Shown here piece after piece: positions 25,901 to 31,206 of a DNA stretch of 64,000 bases. The translations under genes and the position numbers were made by a program. How positions within the stretch are numbered: position 1 is the stretch's first letter; each line of letters opens with the position of its first letter. Source of the stretch: Catonia carolina (Eukaryota; Arthropoda; Insecta; Hemiptera; Achilidae); the NCBI GenBank assembly GCA_035578175.1, contig JAQMRL010000008.1:8656883-8720882 (forward strand), given 5' to 3'. The notes below the pieces were generated by a model. It worked only from the letters and a program-made list of their open reading frames with translations, searched no databases and was not told the origin of the DNA.

Positions 25901-26553
25901 ATAAGCACTGCCATAAAACAGGTACACAATTTTCCACTTCTTCATCTGAAGACATCTTAATATAGTAGACGTGTTTATTAATTATCACGGTTTAAAACTG
26001 ACTGACTGTGTTTGGCTGCAGTTTGGGTTGGAGCTGTTCGAGTCACGTTCAGTCGCAAACAAACATTTTGTTTCGGTTCGCTTCAACCAAATTGACTGAC
26101 GCAGTGTGTTTTCGGCGTTAGTGTTTTCTGTTACCGTATTCTGGTGGTTAAAAGTATATATTTCAATTTTAAATAACACAACTGTTTATAATCCTACATA
26201 GGATATTTGATAAAATAATAATAATACAGAAACATTAATATTTAGGAACAAGGTGGACAGATGGGAGATAGTGCCAGAGCAGCCAAAGCAGAAGCAGCAC
26301 AGGCCAAAGTGGTCAGAAGAAAGGAAACAGGCTTTCTCAAAACGGATGCGAGAGTACTGGGTGGACAAAAAGAACAACAAGAAAAAAAATGATTCAGTTT
26401 GCTTATCGCCTTCCTTTAAGGGAGAATACGCTAATAATAATAATAATAATAATAATACAGAAACATACCTTGAAATCGCTTTTTAAACCGAGAAAGTTCC
26501 TCCTCTTGTTGTTTAATTGTCTCATGAAGTTGTTTTTTGGTGATTTTCTCCAT
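1826..26553 (-). CDS. GCC1: GCC1/GCC88-like golgin gene, 3' partial (exon span)
   Basis: Six minus-strand exons join in frame into 353 codons: 26553-26469, 22888-22734, 17564-17307, 12403-12258, 9488-9239 and 1990-1826. All have GT-AG borders and compatible phases (1,0,0,2,0,0). The product opens with MEKITKKQLHE, continues with a DLVVAHKGLLKEK segment, an acidic/Ser-rich linker, ATLSEEKSRMEA, RELQKLLAEE and a block with LSETVGTYDRR. This order matches vertebrate GCC1 (GCC88), a peripheral trans-Golgi coiled-coil tether whose C-terminal GRIP domain binds the GTPase Arl1. Vertebrate proteins are about 775 residues, so roughly the N-terminal half is here and the GRIP end lies beyond position 1. 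The introns are filled with transposons. Orthology is from recalled similarity; splice joins are read directly. Confidence 0.85.
2665..3055 (-). pseudogene. LINE ORF2 C-terminal fragment with (TAAG)n tail
   Basis: Minus-strand ORF 3018-2761 encodes RRVVGLMTGHCNLGYHLSKI followed by a Cys/His cluster (CRFCHEAEEKAEHILCSC) and ends with LRFIESVGLA. This is the C-terminal Cys-rich motif that follows the reverse transcriptase in R1/Jockey-like elements. The 3' UTR runs into ACTT/TAAG repeats at about 2666-2690. A second 3' fragment of the same family is at 23150-23415 on the plus strand. Confidence 0.7.
3408..3755. repeat. Possible MITE with imperfect inverted ends
   Basis: The left end reads GGGTCGATTTACACACATCC and the right end, reverse complemented, AACGATTCACACATATCAGT. 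Both sides contain GTC/CGTC-rich subterminal text (cacgtcccgtctcagttccg versus cggaacggtgacgagactg). It is GC-richer than its surroundings. No target duplication was found, so the class is open. Confidence 0.35.
3863..4052 (+). mobile_element. Helitron-like element B, minimal 190 bp
   Basis: It starts TCTATTATATAAAAG and ends with the hairpin-prone GCGAAGCCACGCGGGACCCG then CTAG, followed by a T. This is the canonical Helitron structure (5' TC, 3' CTRR, inserted between A and T with no target duplication). Removing A plus B restores a continuous Family-1 head (…TTGCCTA|TATGAATATATAGG). Confidence 0.8.
4053..4983 (+). repeat. Family-1 repeat, split by Helitrons
   Basis: The body starts TATGAATATATAGGAAGG at 4053 and its missing head (TTTTTACTTTCTCTTGCCTA) lies at about 2206-2223 on the other side of the two Helitrons. 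It ends GGCAAGAGAAAGTTGGGTGA plus CACACCAGATTTTT. The two parts make one almost complete unit. Confidence 0.85.
4984..5205. other. AT-rich intronic spacer
   Basis: Only A/T-rich sequence of low complexity is visible; no ORF, repeat unit or RNA gene is supported here. Confidence 0.5.
5206..5521 (-). repeat. Family-1 repeat, 3' part
   Basis: Begins CTCGTGTGAAACACTCACAC, the complement of the Family-1 tail, and is cut off at 5521 by the mariner element that starts at 5522. Confidence 0.8.
5522..6355 (-). mobile_element. Defective mariner-type element
   Basis: TA dinucleotides flank the unit (5520-5521 and 6356-6357). The ends are inverted: ACCCAAAAGTAATGAGACT at left and AGTCTCGTTACTTTTGGAT at right. 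The minus strand carries transposase remnants: a degraded helix-turn-helix segment (…GERSIEDQPHSGCP) fused to the catalytic-domain segment FVPPGQIVDQYFYIEVLKRL and GDWIFLHNNIHS, where the second catalytic Asp of 'HDNA' is lost. Stops interrupt it and much of the middle is deleted, so it is inactive. Confidence 0.75.
6356..6743. other. Intronic spacer without recognised feature
   Basis: Unique-looking sequence between a mariner and a Family-2 SINE. No gene, RNA or repeat signature was recognised. Confidence 0.5.
6757..7141 (-). mobile_element. Family-2 SINE-like element with 12 bp target duplication
   Basis: A 385 bp minus-strand copy of the second major dispersed family. It is flanked by the direct repeat AATTTGAAATAT (6745-6756 and 7142-7153) and has a (AAC)n-type tail, which shows retroposition. 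In the sense direction it starts at the CAGACAGGTGG block and ends GACCTAAACAACAAC-like. An open frame starting MNFIVQPDPVVNEVKVSF runs to the tail. Confidence 0.85.
7154..7570. other. Intronic spacer
   Basis: Moderately complex sequence with no supported gene; it ends at the TA target of the mariner-like element. Confidence 0.4.
7588..8585 (-). mobile_element. piggyBac-type element, internally deleted
   Basis: It lies between two TTAA copies (7584-7587, 8586-8589). The termini are CCCTAGAAAGCTAATG and its inverse CATTAGCTTTCTAGGG, and the subterminal sequence TAAAGCTAATGTATCGTAAA resembles the internal repeat of the cabbage-looper piggyBac. Only about 1 kb remains (autonomous elements are 2.4 kb or more), with the 3' part of the transposase gene on the minus strand. 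Confidence 0.9.
7759..8180 (-). pseudogene. piggyBac transposase C-terminal remnant
   Basis: Read leftwards, a segment RRWPVCMFFGMINI (about 8180-8120) matches the conserved 'RRWP' block near the end of the piggyBac catalytic domain. In another frame, ORF 7989-7759 encodes the C-terminal Cys/His zinc-binding domain (YCRACNKPICAEHRAKCCVE). The frames are not continuous and the N-terminal two thirds are absent. Confidence 0.75.
8720..9059 (+). pseudogene. Tc1/mariner-type transposase C-terminus
   Basis: The frame encodes FFQQDGATCHTSR (with the second catalytic Asp) and then SPRSPDLSMCDFFLWGYLK (third acidic residue region), ending CVSVQERHFQHLL and a stop at 9059. The DNA-binding domain and first catalytic Asp are missing. 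A paralogous C-terminus is at 17750-18081. Confidence 0.8.
9239..9488 (-). CDS. GCC1: GCC1-like exon, fifth coding exon
   Basis: Acceptor TTCTATTGACAG precedes 9488 and donor CGT|GTAAGT follows 9239. The split Arg codon (AG from the previous exon plus G) gives the sequence …MIRELQKLLAEERS, which matches the 'LRELQKLLQEERT' core of GCC1 and confirms the join. 250 nt of coiled coil, ending in phase 0. Confidence 0.9.
9892..9935 (-). ncRNA. Hammerhead ribozyme motif
   Basis: In minus-strand order: stem I strand TTTACT, core CTGATGA, stem II GGTG-GATC-CACC, core GAAA, stem III ACAC/GTGT (loopless), cleavage-site A after GTGT, stem I return AGTGAA. All conserved core bases are present. One unpaired U lies between CUGAUGA and stem II, which departs from the usual G-C at that place and may lower activity. 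Confidence 0.8.
10110..10340 (+). pseudogene. Penelope-like element ORF, C-terminal tail
   Basis: The plus strand encodes FNIIEQCNIENKNKIEKYEM, then FHIYKYLKEQKQDILNEQ, closely matching 49380-49592, where the upstream RYNEHKKAL piece of a GIY-YIG endonuclease is also present. This is the region after the endonuclease domain of Penelope-like reverse transcriptases. Only the tail is retained. Confidence 0.65.
10445..10488 (+). ncRNA. Hammerhead ribozyme motif
   Basis: TTTACT (10445-10450), CTGATGA (10451-10457), U plus hairpin GGTGGATCCACC (10459-10470), GAAA (10471-10474), CACGTG, then T-A with predicted cleavage after A10482, and AGTGAA (10483-10488) closing stem I with TTTACT. The inverse partner is at 9892-9935. 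Confidence 0.8.
10880..10979. repeat. tRNA-type SINE head and Family-1 head fragment
   Basis: Positions 10880-10920 read CCGCATTGGTGTAGTTGGTAACGTGCTCA, the A-box half of the SINE found whole at 21391, 39254 and 48231. Directly after it, 10924-10979 is the inverted head of Family-1 (…GGCAAGAGAAAGTAAAAA). Both are truncated. Confidence 0.7.
11035..11425. repeat. Large near-perfect palindrome
   Basis: The left arm starts GTAAACTGACCGGTAAGAGT and the right arm ends ACTCTTACCGGTCAGTTTAC. The arms match over at least 150 bp, with an AT-rich centre that is itself nearly palindromic (tatatataattaagtttatatata). The outer part of the right arm recurs in direct orientation at 11515-11568. No coding potential; the class is not recognised. 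Confidence 0.85.
11744..11816 (-). tRNA. tRNA-Lys(CTT), possibly a pseudogene
   Basis: The minus strand reads GCTCGGCTAGCTCAGTCGGT…, with D arm, anticodon loop CTCTTAA (anticodon CTT), T loop TTCGAGC and 3' CACGTTGGGCG; a T7 run follows as a Pol III terminator. Compared with the usual lysine tRNA there is one mismatch in the anticodon stem (28-42), one in the T stem (52-62) and a G-U in the acceptor stem, so a decayed copy is quite possible. Confidence 0.7.
12258..12403 (-). CDS. GCC1: GCC1-like exon, fourth coding exon
   Basis: Acceptor AATATTTTCAG precedes 12403; donor ATAAG|GTTTGT follows 12258. The 146 nt run from phase 0 to phase 2 and encode RETMIKDLQRQFNQSNRSHQ, a coiled coil, then HDHGVMIR, the counterpart of 'DHALMLREL' in GCC1. 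Confidence 0.85.
12532..12840. repeat. Degraded Penelope-like fold-back (variant arms)
   Basis: The left side has CTTACGCACGTTTCGGTGGT (inverse of a hammerhead 3' half) and the right side repeats 'acatttttaatctaaatgactgaatgg' in inverse. The centre is a run of short self-complementary TACAGCTTATTACAG units (12655-12770). The ribozyme's stem II half is missing here, so it is not counted as a functional hammerhead. Confidence 0.55.
12846..13030 (+). repeat. Family-1 head fragment
   Basis: Starts TTTTTACTTTCTCTTGCCTA and stops after 'gtacgaactt'; it is trapped between two degraded fold-back Penelope units. Confidence 0.8.
13031..13370. repeat. Second variant Penelope-like fold-back
   Basis: Inverted arms flank 'tgccaactattgtaataag'. 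The right arm has CTGAAAA then A, hairpin GGTG-GTAC-CATC and GAAAC (13292-13316): the stem II hairpin is kept with a different loop and a G-U pair, although the core base G8 has changed to A. Confidence 0.55.
13440..13840 (-). pseudogene. Jockey-like LINE ORF2 C-terminal fragment
   Basis: Minus-strand pieces include IYGSTKPSNL, IQAFQSKTLRLIAKAPLYVS and NKTFHTDLKTS. They match the common insect Jockey/CR1 C-terminal pattern 'YG…W…IQ.FQSK.LR.I..APWYV.N…HRDL'. Internal stops mark it as dead. Confidence 0.7.
14576..15656. mobile_element. pogo/Tigger-type MITE interrupted by Family-1
   Basis: AACCTCGTTTATCC at the left and GGATAAACGAGGTTGTACTG at the right are inverted ends of the kind seen in pogo/Tigger elements. 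Almost the whole interior (14626-15489) is an inserted Family-1 copy. Confidence 0.5.
14626..15489 (+). repeat. Family-1 repeat, full-length type
   Basis: Has the complete head TTTTTACTTTCTCTTGCCTA and the tail …GAGTGTTTCACACCAGATTTTT. The GT microsatellite is almost lost in this copy. It is inserted in a pogo-type element. Confidence 0.85.
15808..16739 (-). mobile_element. Fold-back mariner with inverted duplicated 3' end
   Basis: TA flanks (15806-15807, 16740-16741) enclose arms of about 265 bp that are inverted copies (GGTGTGGCTATTAAATAACG and its inverse). Minus-strand ORF 16340-16074 encodes mariner catalytic sequence FFDSHGIVYLHWVPEGQTIN and WFLHQDNALAHFALS (second Asp), running into the left arm, the natural transposase 3' end. 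The right arm repeats that end in opposite orientation. The N-terminus is absent. Confidence 0.8.
17014..17057 (-). ncRNA. Hammerhead ribozyme motif
   Basis: Same elements as 9892-9935: TTTACT, CTGATGA, U+GGTGGATCCACC, GAAA, ACAC/GTGT, A, AGTGAA. No core base is changed. Confidence 0.8.
17132..17175 (+). ncRNA. Hammerhead ribozyme motif
   Basis: TTTACT, CTGATGA, hairpin GGTGGATCCACC, GAAA, CACGTG, TA, then AGTGAC, giving a five-pair stem I. It is the inverse partner of 17014-17057 within one 347 bp element. Confidence 0.8.
17307..17564 (-). CDS. GCC1: GCC1-like exon, third coding exon
   Basis: Acceptor ATGATTTCAG precedes 17564; donor GAAGAG|GTAATT follows 17307. The 86 codons encode an acidic start (EEEIKDTNDVANTS), a Ser/Thr-rich linker and VEQLQKQLATLMQSLATLSE followed by EKSRMEAGFQADKKAL. 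This matches the GCC1 segment 'QLATLTSSLATVTQEKSRMEASYLADKKK' in layout. Both ends are phase 0. Confidence 0.9.
17608..18230 (+). mobile_element. Non-autonomous mariner/Tc1-type element
   Basis: Ends CTGGGTGATTCATTTAAAAG and CTTTTAAATGAATCACCCTG are inverted, with TA at 17606-17607 and 18231-18232. The interior retains a transposase C-terminus (17785-18081: SPRSPDLSMCDFFLWGYLK-like, ending HFQHLL). It is the short sister of 7571-9208. Confidence 0.85.
18247..18290 (-). other. Possible small alternative GCC1 exon
   Basis: The minus strand reads …NCSSLNSDLHE followed by an excellent donor GAG|GTAAGG at about 18247, and would join the next exon in frame. No acceptor with the phase required by the upstream exon was found, and skipping it gives a clean frame, so it is listed only as a candidate. 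Confidence 0.25.
18628..19000 (-). mobile_element. Family-2 SINE-like element
   Basis: Minus-strand copy from TTTAGGTCATCAGCC (complement of the tail) to CACTCCACCTGTCTGTTATG. The MNFIIQPDPVVNEVKVSFAE frame is open through to the tail. Confidence 0.85.
19026..19215. repeat. Two diverged direct repeats, ~115 bp period
   Basis: GGGGTTCATGACAAGCCTAC starts both 19034 and 19145, and both units end with 'taagtgatgaattcatc'-like text. No coding frame is shared. Confidence 0.7.
19304..20599. mobile_element. Possible DNA transposon remnant with short inverted ends
   Basis: AGCTCCGTGTAGTTG near 19306 is the inverse of CAACTACACGGAGCT near 20585. The 1.3 kb between them is more GC-balanced than the surroundings but has no recognisable transposase. 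Target duplications were not found, so this is tentative. Confidence 0.3.
20880..21715 (-). mobile_element. pogo/Tigger-type element remnant with SINE insertion
   Basis: Minus ORF 21249-21010 encodes an acidic segment (MVDEQRTVSDFLNDDG, a long Asp run) like the acidic C-terminal tail of CENP-B/Tigger transposases, and the right edge at about 21703-21713 reads AATTCGACTGTA, matching the end of the element at 38280-39195. It is split by the SINE 21391-21574. Confidence 0.45.
21391..21574 (+). mobile_element. tRNA-derived SINE with 12 bp target duplication
   Basis: Internal Pol III promoter boxes are visible: A box TGGCGTAGTTGGTAACGTGC and B box GGTTCGAATCC. The 3' end is GTCGGACGTTAAAC plus oligo(A). 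It is flanked by ACTTATATCAAG (21379-21390, 21575-21586). Related copies are at 39254 and 48231. Confidence 0.9.
21835..21875 (-). ncRNA. Hammerhead ribozyme motif, second type
   Basis: Minus strand: TTTA, CTGAAGA (N7 = A, allowed), stem II TGTGT-ACAAG-ATACA, then GAAA, stem III AGC/GCT, cleavage-site A, and TAAA closing a four-pair stem I. All invariant core bases are present. It shares the plan, but not the stem sequences, of the hammerheads at 9892 and elsewhere. Confidence 0.65.
21952..22310 (-). pseudogene. GIY-YIG endonuclease domain of Penelope-like element
   Basis: Read from about 22300 leftwards: CGIYKIKCNECSEIYIGKT holds the GIY and YIG motifs with a CxxC between them, then SFKKRFTEHYSNYKKE with the Arg/His of the catalytic helix, and after one frame break THMIKNNHN-like and ILEKYYTYKYNNREKLMN. 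The reverse transcriptase upstream is absent. Confidence 0.8.
22734..22888 (-). CDS. GCC1: GCC1-like exon, second coding exon
   Basis: Acceptor TTTTGTAATAG precedes 22888; donor GAACAG|GTATGT follows 22734. With the G carried over from the first exon it reads DLVVAHKGLLKEKKTLETSL then KVLSLGSVGATGN, the strongest match to GCC1 ('DVVRAYKSLLKEKEALEASIKVLSV'). 155 nt, ends in phase 0. Confidence 0.92.
23150..23420 (+). pseudogene. LINE 3' fragment, same family as 2665-3055
   Basis: Encodes FCHEAEEKAEHILCSCKVVG-like sequence and …LRFIESVGLA, then a 3' UTR and a TAAG repeat tail (23400-23418). Truncated at its 5' side, as expected for abortive reverse transcription. Confidence 0.75.
23421..23911. 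other. Intronic spacer
   Basis: No gene or repeat unit recognised; ordinary AT-rich sequence up to the Tc1/mariner-type element. Confidence 0.4.
23912..24841 (+). mobile_element. Tc1/mariner-superfamily element, internally deleted
   Basis: Inverted ends share GGGTGATTCAAAAAGAGCGC and extend through CCGGTTTT, next to TA. It carries a 5' and a 3' transposase part joined by a deletion that removed the first and second catalytic Asp regions. Confidence 0.85.
24079..24734 (+). pseudogene. Deleted Tc1/mariner-type transposase
   Basis: The frame opens MEKFTIAQRVLIVKTFYQSG (helix-turn-helix domain), breaks near 24215, and continues as a 170-codon ORF: FFETGSTVDLKSSGRRRSGR, a second HTH with SIRRRSQQLGLRCSSVRRIL, then directly QWPPRSCDLTPCDFHLWGHL, the third acidic-residue region. 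The catalytic core between is gone, so a DNA-binding-only product is the most it could make. Confidence 0.75.
25190..25585 (+). mobile_element. Family-2 SINE-like element (variant subfamily)
   Basis: Starts GCCCAAAACAGGCAGGTGGA and ends CCTAAACAACAAC, flanked by AAAATAAAAACA-like repeats. This subfamily (also 39676-40077) has 'tttcactatgcagccag' and a stop in the frame that is open in other copies. Confidence 0.85.
25690..25965 (-). pseudogene. PIF/Harbinger-type transposase N-terminal remnant
   Basis: Minus-strand frame encodes SSDEEVENCVPVLWQCLF, then SRRKYLVHSFNQCI, an Asn run from a microsatellite, and LLSELKQYPNKYCNFTSMSP with FDYLVSSF. This follows the 'R.FWVHPLN…L..ELR.DP.KF..YFRMS...FDELL' pattern of HARBI1-like nucleases. 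The catalytic part is absent. Confidence 0.55.
26125..26180. repeat. Terminal fragment of second Penelope-like family
   Basis: GTTACCGTATTCTGGTGGTT plus 'agtatatatttcaatttt' duplicates the end of the 21778-22440 element. Confidence 0.6.
26245..26455 (+). pseudogene. LINE C-terminal tail with (TAA)n
   Basis: Encodes VPEQPKQKQHRPKWSEERKQ and FSKRMREYWVDKK, followed by a TAA microsatellite (26432-26456). The same 'S.ER.….R.YW..K' tail closes the fragments ending at 50469 and 51269. Confidence 0.55.
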
Positions 26554-26577
26554 AGCACATTCAGAAACAAATGGAAC
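26469..26577 (-). CDS. GCC1: GCC1-like exon, first coding exon
   Basis: The exon runs from acceptor TTGCTATTACAG (before 26577) to donor TTCAAG|GTATGT (after 26469). The start codon is at 26553-26551, in the context GTGCTATGG, chosen because MEKITKKQLHE aligns with the GCC1 N-terminus; the 24 nt upstream are taken as 5' UTR. An overlapping upstream ATG in another frame is at about 26558. CDS length here 85 nt, phase 1 at the donor. Confidence 0.88.
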
Positions 26578-26743
26578 CTGTAATAGCAAAAACACTTATT
26601 AATTGGTTGACCTTGTTCAACTGAAACAGATTACGTAAATGAATAAGTTTATCAAAATAACAAACAATACGTTAATTAGCTCACATATGTTTTATTATAT
26701 TTGTTTGTATGGTTTGTGACGCAAGAGTTCTATAGAGTAATAA

Positions 26744-27507
26744 AAATCTGGTGTGAAACACTCACACAACTTTCTCTTGCCAATGCAAATAATTAATAAT
26801 AAACCTAACATTATTAATAAAATATTAAAAATAAACAACAACTAACCTCAAAAACATAACCTTATTTTAATCATGAGTGAATGACGCAAAATGACAATCG
26901 AACTCAGTTAGGCTTAAAAATACGGAAAATCACGCTTTCACGCTAAACTAGGCTCTGTAGAGAAAAATTCTCTAAACAAAAGTTGTAGATCTTTTAATTT
27001 TCTATAACTTTTATTATATACACTTTTGTCGTAAAATGCATACTAAGACCGAAATCTTAAAAAAACAACGTTTTTACGTGAAAACAGCCTCACCGAGAAT
27101 TTCAGCAGACATGGCGCCTACCCTATCTTGTAGAGAATAAAAAATTGAGTAAAATAGGCGATTTTAAAAAAAATCGTAGGACCAGTTTTTGAGAAAATCG
27201 CAAAAAACTGAAAAATTATACGAATAAACTACTACTTCCGGTTGACCGATTTTGATGAAAATGTTCGTGTCGCGTCCGGTAGTGGTATGTAACTTAAGTT
27301 TCAAGTTTCAAGTTCGTACGATGTTCCGTTCTTGAGATATTCTGTTCACACACACACACACACACAGACCAATCGCTAAAAACATGTTTTTTGGATTCAG
27401 GGGGTCTGAAAACGTATAGATCCGGTGAAAACTCGATTTCGAAAAATCGACATGAAAACAATACTTTCCTTCCTATATATTCATATAGGCAAGAGAAAGT
27501 AAAAATT
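26744..27507 (-). repeat. Family-1 repeat, internally deleted
   Basis: Tail-to-head copy of 764 bp with CA repeats at 27347-27366; about 170 bp of the middle (the 'ataacgcttagtttagcgg' section) is missing. Confidence 0.85.
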
Positions 27508-27548
27508 AACTCTCTGTACCACATTGTACTTTTTCAACATGCAAGACA

Positions 27549-28498
27549 ATTTTTACTTTCTCTTGCCTATATGAATATATAGGAAGGAAAGTATTGTTTT
27601 CATGTTGATTTTTCGAAATCGAGTTTTCACCGGATCTATACGTTTTCAGACCCCCTGAACCCAAAAAACATGTTTTTAGCGATTGGTCTGTGTGTGTGTG
27701 TGTGTCTGTGTGTGTGTGTGAACAGAATATCTCAAGAACGGAACATCGTACGAACTTGAAACTTGAAACTTAAGTTACATACCACTACCGGACGCGACAC
27801 GAACATTTTCATCAAAATCGGTCAACCGGAAGTAGTAGTTTATTCGTATAATTTTTCAGTTTTTTGCGATTTTCTCAAAAACTGGTCCTACGATTTTTTT
27901 TAAAATCGCCTATTTTATTCAATTTTTTATTCTCTACAAGATAAGGTAGGCGCCATGTTTGCTGAAATTCTCGGTGAGGCTGTTTTCACGTAAAAACGTT
28001 GTTTTTTTAAGATTACGGCTTTAATATAAATTTTAGCGCAAAAACTTATATAATAAAAGTTGTAGAGAATTTAAAATTCTACAACTTTTATTTCAAACAA
28101 TTTTTTGTATAACGCTTAGTTTAGCGGTAATTAGCGATTTTCTGTTTTTTTTCTCACGAAAACGTGAGAAAAATCGATTTTTTTAACATTTCGGTCTTAG
28201 TATGCATTTTACGACAAAAGTGTATATAATTAAATTTATAGAAAATTAAAAGATCTACAACTTTTGTTTAGAGCATTTTTCTCTACAGAGCCTAGTTTAG
28301 CGTGAAAGCGTGATTTTCCGTATTTTTAAGCCAAACTGAGTTAGATTGTCATTTTGCGTCATTCACTCATGATTAAAATAAGGTTATGTTTTTGAGGTTA
28401 GTTTTTGTTTATTTCTAATATTTTATTAATAATGTTAGGTTTATTATTAATTATTTGCATTGGCAAGAGAAAGTTGTGTGAGTGTTTCACACCAGATT
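27549..28498 (+). repeat. Family-1 repeat, best full-length copy (950 bp)
   Basis: Complete head (TTTTTACTTTCTCTTGCCTA, hairpin CCTATAT-GAAT-ATATAGG), long interrupted GT tract at 27689-27720, and complete tail (GTGTGAGTGTTTCACACCAG). It serves as reference for the family. It forms a large inverted pair with the minus copy 26744-27507. Confidence 0.88.
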
Positions 28499-29021
28499 TT
28501 TTACTTTCTCTTGCCCAATATGCATAAATAGGGAAGGAAAGTATTGTTTTCATGTCAACTTTTTACTGGATCTACATGTTTTTAGGCACCCTGAATGAAA
28601 AGAAAACATTTTTTTAGTGATTGGTGTGTGTGTGTGTGAACAAAATATCTCAAGAACACACATCGTACAAAATTGAAACTTGGAACATTAGTTAGGTACC
28701 ACTAGAGGACCCGACACAAACATTTTCATCAAAATCAGTCAGCTAAGACTAGTAATTTTATTTGTGTTATTTTTCACATTTTTGCGATTTTCTCAAAAAC
28801 GGCATTTGCGTTTTTTTTTAAAAATCGCCTCATTTACCATATTTTTTTATGTTCTACACAATAGGGAAACTGCCATGATGGCTGAAATTCTTGGAGGGTC
28901 TGTGCTCTCGTGGTAAAAAATGATTTTTTAACAATTTTAGTGTTAAGGCAACTTACTGGCAATAGCGTACTCAATTTCCTGCTCCTTTAGTATTTCAAAT
29001 CTACCAAATAATGCAGTTCCT

Positions 29022-29411
29022 ATGACTTCACACCTACGTCACTATCCCTACTACAGTTCTTTATTTCCTTTCTTCTCCAAACTCACTCGCAAGTTAACAG
29101 GCAATACGGCAAGTCGAGGCACTCTCTTCGTTATGGTCCTTAGTGGCGTGCTATGGACCGTTCTGTTTAATGTATGTCCGTCGTGGATGTACTTTGTTCG
29201 ATCTCTGTTTGAGAACTCTAATCGTGCGATTTTCATGGTGTATTATGCATTTCTAACTGTTATAATTTGCAAATTATGTTTTAGCGACTTTACAATCTAT
29301 CAGTTACGCGTTGTCTACAAGTGCGCAAAACTTCAAGACTTAATCAAAGATAAGTGCCAAATATTTGTTGTATTTTTGTTGATTGCGAGCGCATTCCTGT
29401 ATTTCCTTTGA
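29022..29411 (+). CDS. Hypothetical small membrane-protein-like ORF
   Basis: A 129-codon ATG-initiated ORF lies in a 760 bp insert of unknown origin within a repeat in the first GCC1 intron. It has three hydrophobic stretches (about residues 35-60, 69-87 and 113-129) separated by basic segments. I do not recognise it; overlapping ORFs on both strands make coding status doubtful. Confidence 0.15.
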   Translation: MTSHLRHYPYYSSLFPFFSKLTRKLTGNTASRGTLFVMVLSGVLWTVLFNVCPSWMYFVRSLFENSNRAIFMVYYAFLTVIICKLCFSDFTIYQLRVVYKCAKLQDLIKDKCQIFVVFLLIASAFLYFL

Positions 29412-29841
29412 TGTCATTTAATTCATTCTGTTGTTTAATTTGTCAGTCGTTCTTAATTGCCTTAAATTGCCAGTTACAGTCATTAAATCGTTTAGTTGTG
29501 ATTGACAACTATCTAATAAAAACAATCTGGTCCTTCGAAAACAATAGTTTATTTGCCGTTTTATTACATTCAATAATTGTCCGTTGTGGGTAATTTTCAT
29601 TGCTTTAAAAATCCAAGGTATCCCCCGCAGGAAACCGAACATTTAGCCTTATTATGAGAAACTATTGTGACCACTCTAAGAACAATGAAAAACCAACACC
29701 ATTTATTTCAAACATTTTTTTATACAACACTTAGTTTATCAACAATCAGTAATTTTCTTTATTTTGCTCATTGAAATCGGTAAAAAAAAATGGGATGTTT
29801 AATAATGTGGTTTCAATATGCATTTTATAACATAAGTATCT

Positions 29842-31014
29842 GCCCGTAACAGACAGGTGGAGTGTCAAATTATTTACACTCAATCTGTTCGTTGCAGGGC
29901 TAAAAACAATAGTTCTGTTTTTTCTCACATGGTCAACCAATTAAATGACTGAATCATTTAAGAACAGAAGAGGTAGAGGTGTAAAAGACAATAATCAGAA
30001 TAATCTCCTCTGAATGTAATAAATTTCATTATATAGCCAGACCCTGTGATGAATGAAGTGAAGGTGTCATTTGCAGAGTGGAAAATTTTTGCTTTTCAGA
30101 GAGCCCTACATGCTGATAAGCGTATTTTTCTACTCAGTGAGGAAGGCCACAGTAAACCACCTCACTCCCTGTTTTTACGAGGCGTATTTTTAAAGTAAGT
30201 ACCGTTTGAAAATAAAAAAAAAATAAAAGGAAATTTGCAAAAACTAATTTTATTTTCGGAATCTACATACTTTTATCTATTTTTCTACATAGTTTCCAAG
30301 TTTTTGTAAACACTTATCATATCGCACAACTAAATTTTGGAAACCTTCTTCATAAAAACTTGCCGCCTGCTGTGATTTGACCTTTGGCTTTGACCTTTAC
30401 GGGAGAGTGCGTGTGTCTCCAATCCATGCTTTGTTGTTTCGATTCGGGAGTGAAATGCAAAATCCACGTTTCGTCTCCAGTTACGATCCGACTCAGCATA
30501 TCGTCACCGTTTTCGTCATAACGTGTCAGAAAATTCAAGGAACTGTCGAGTCTTTTGAACTCTCTCGAGCGGCCTCACACTGCCGCTCAGACCCGAGCTG
30601 CATTGGACTCTTTTGGCTGGGAAGTTTTGGACCACCCACCCTACAGCCCTGACCTTGCGCCGAGCGACTTTCATCTCTTCCGTCATCTGAAACATCACTT
30701 GGGCGGCAGCCGTTATGACGATGACGACGAATTGAAAACGGCCGTGAACTCTTGGTTATCACAGCAGGCGGCAAGTTTTTATGAAGAAGGTTTCCAAAAT
30801 TTAGTTGTGCGATATGATAAGTGTTTACAAAAACTTGGAAACTATGTAGAAAAATAGATAAAAGTATGTAGATTCCGAAAATAAAATTAGTTTTTGCAAA
30901 TTTCCTTTTATTTTTTTTTTATTTTCAAACGGTACTTACTTTAAAAATACGCCTCGTACTTAGTAAAACCTCAACAGGTTCAAACCAGCCTTTCATCTGA
31001 TGACCTAAACAACA
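29842..31014 (+). mobile_element. Family-2 SINE-like element split by a mariner
   Basis: The 5' part (GCCCGTAACAGACAGGTGGA…) ends at 30177 and the 3' part resumes at 30957 (ACTTAGTAAAACC…CTAAACAACAAC). AAGTAT flanks the whole. Removing 30178-30956 and one TA restores a normal unit. Confidence 0.85.
30178..30956. mobile_element. Fold-back mariner with 195 bp inverted arms
   Basis: TA at 30176-30177 and 30957-30958. The arms (30178-30374, 30761-30956) are near-perfect inverses starting CGAGGCGTATTTTTAAAGTA. The plus strand encodes the mariner C-terminus (HPPYSPDLAPSDFHLFRHLK … FYEEGFQNLVVRYDKCLQKL), while the minus strand encodes the first-Asp region (MLSRIVTGDETWILHF) and runs into a second copy of the C-terminal arm. 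The structure arose by inverted duplication of the 3' end. Confidence 0.85.
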
Positions 31015-31206
31015 ACAAAAGTATGTAACTACAGTGGAATAAGAATTTCTACAACTCTTATTTCAAGCATTTTCTTCTACAGAGCTTAATTTAGCATCAA
31101 TTAGAGATTTTTCCGTATTTCTAAATCAAACAGAGGTTGACTTTCATTTTGCATAATTCGGTTATGATTAAAATTAGGTTATGTTTATCGTTTTACATTG
31201 TTTACT

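Larger units (their letters stand above)
28499..31206 (+). repeat. Diverged Family-1 copy broken by three nested insertions
   Basis: Family-1 pieces lie at 28499-28935, 29698-29840 and 31020-31206, in collinear order. They are separated by an unknown insert (28936-29697) and by a Family-2 element (29842-31014) that is itself split by a fold-back mariner (30178-30956). The pieces are the most diverged Family-1 sequence here, so this is an old copy. Confidence 0.75.
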
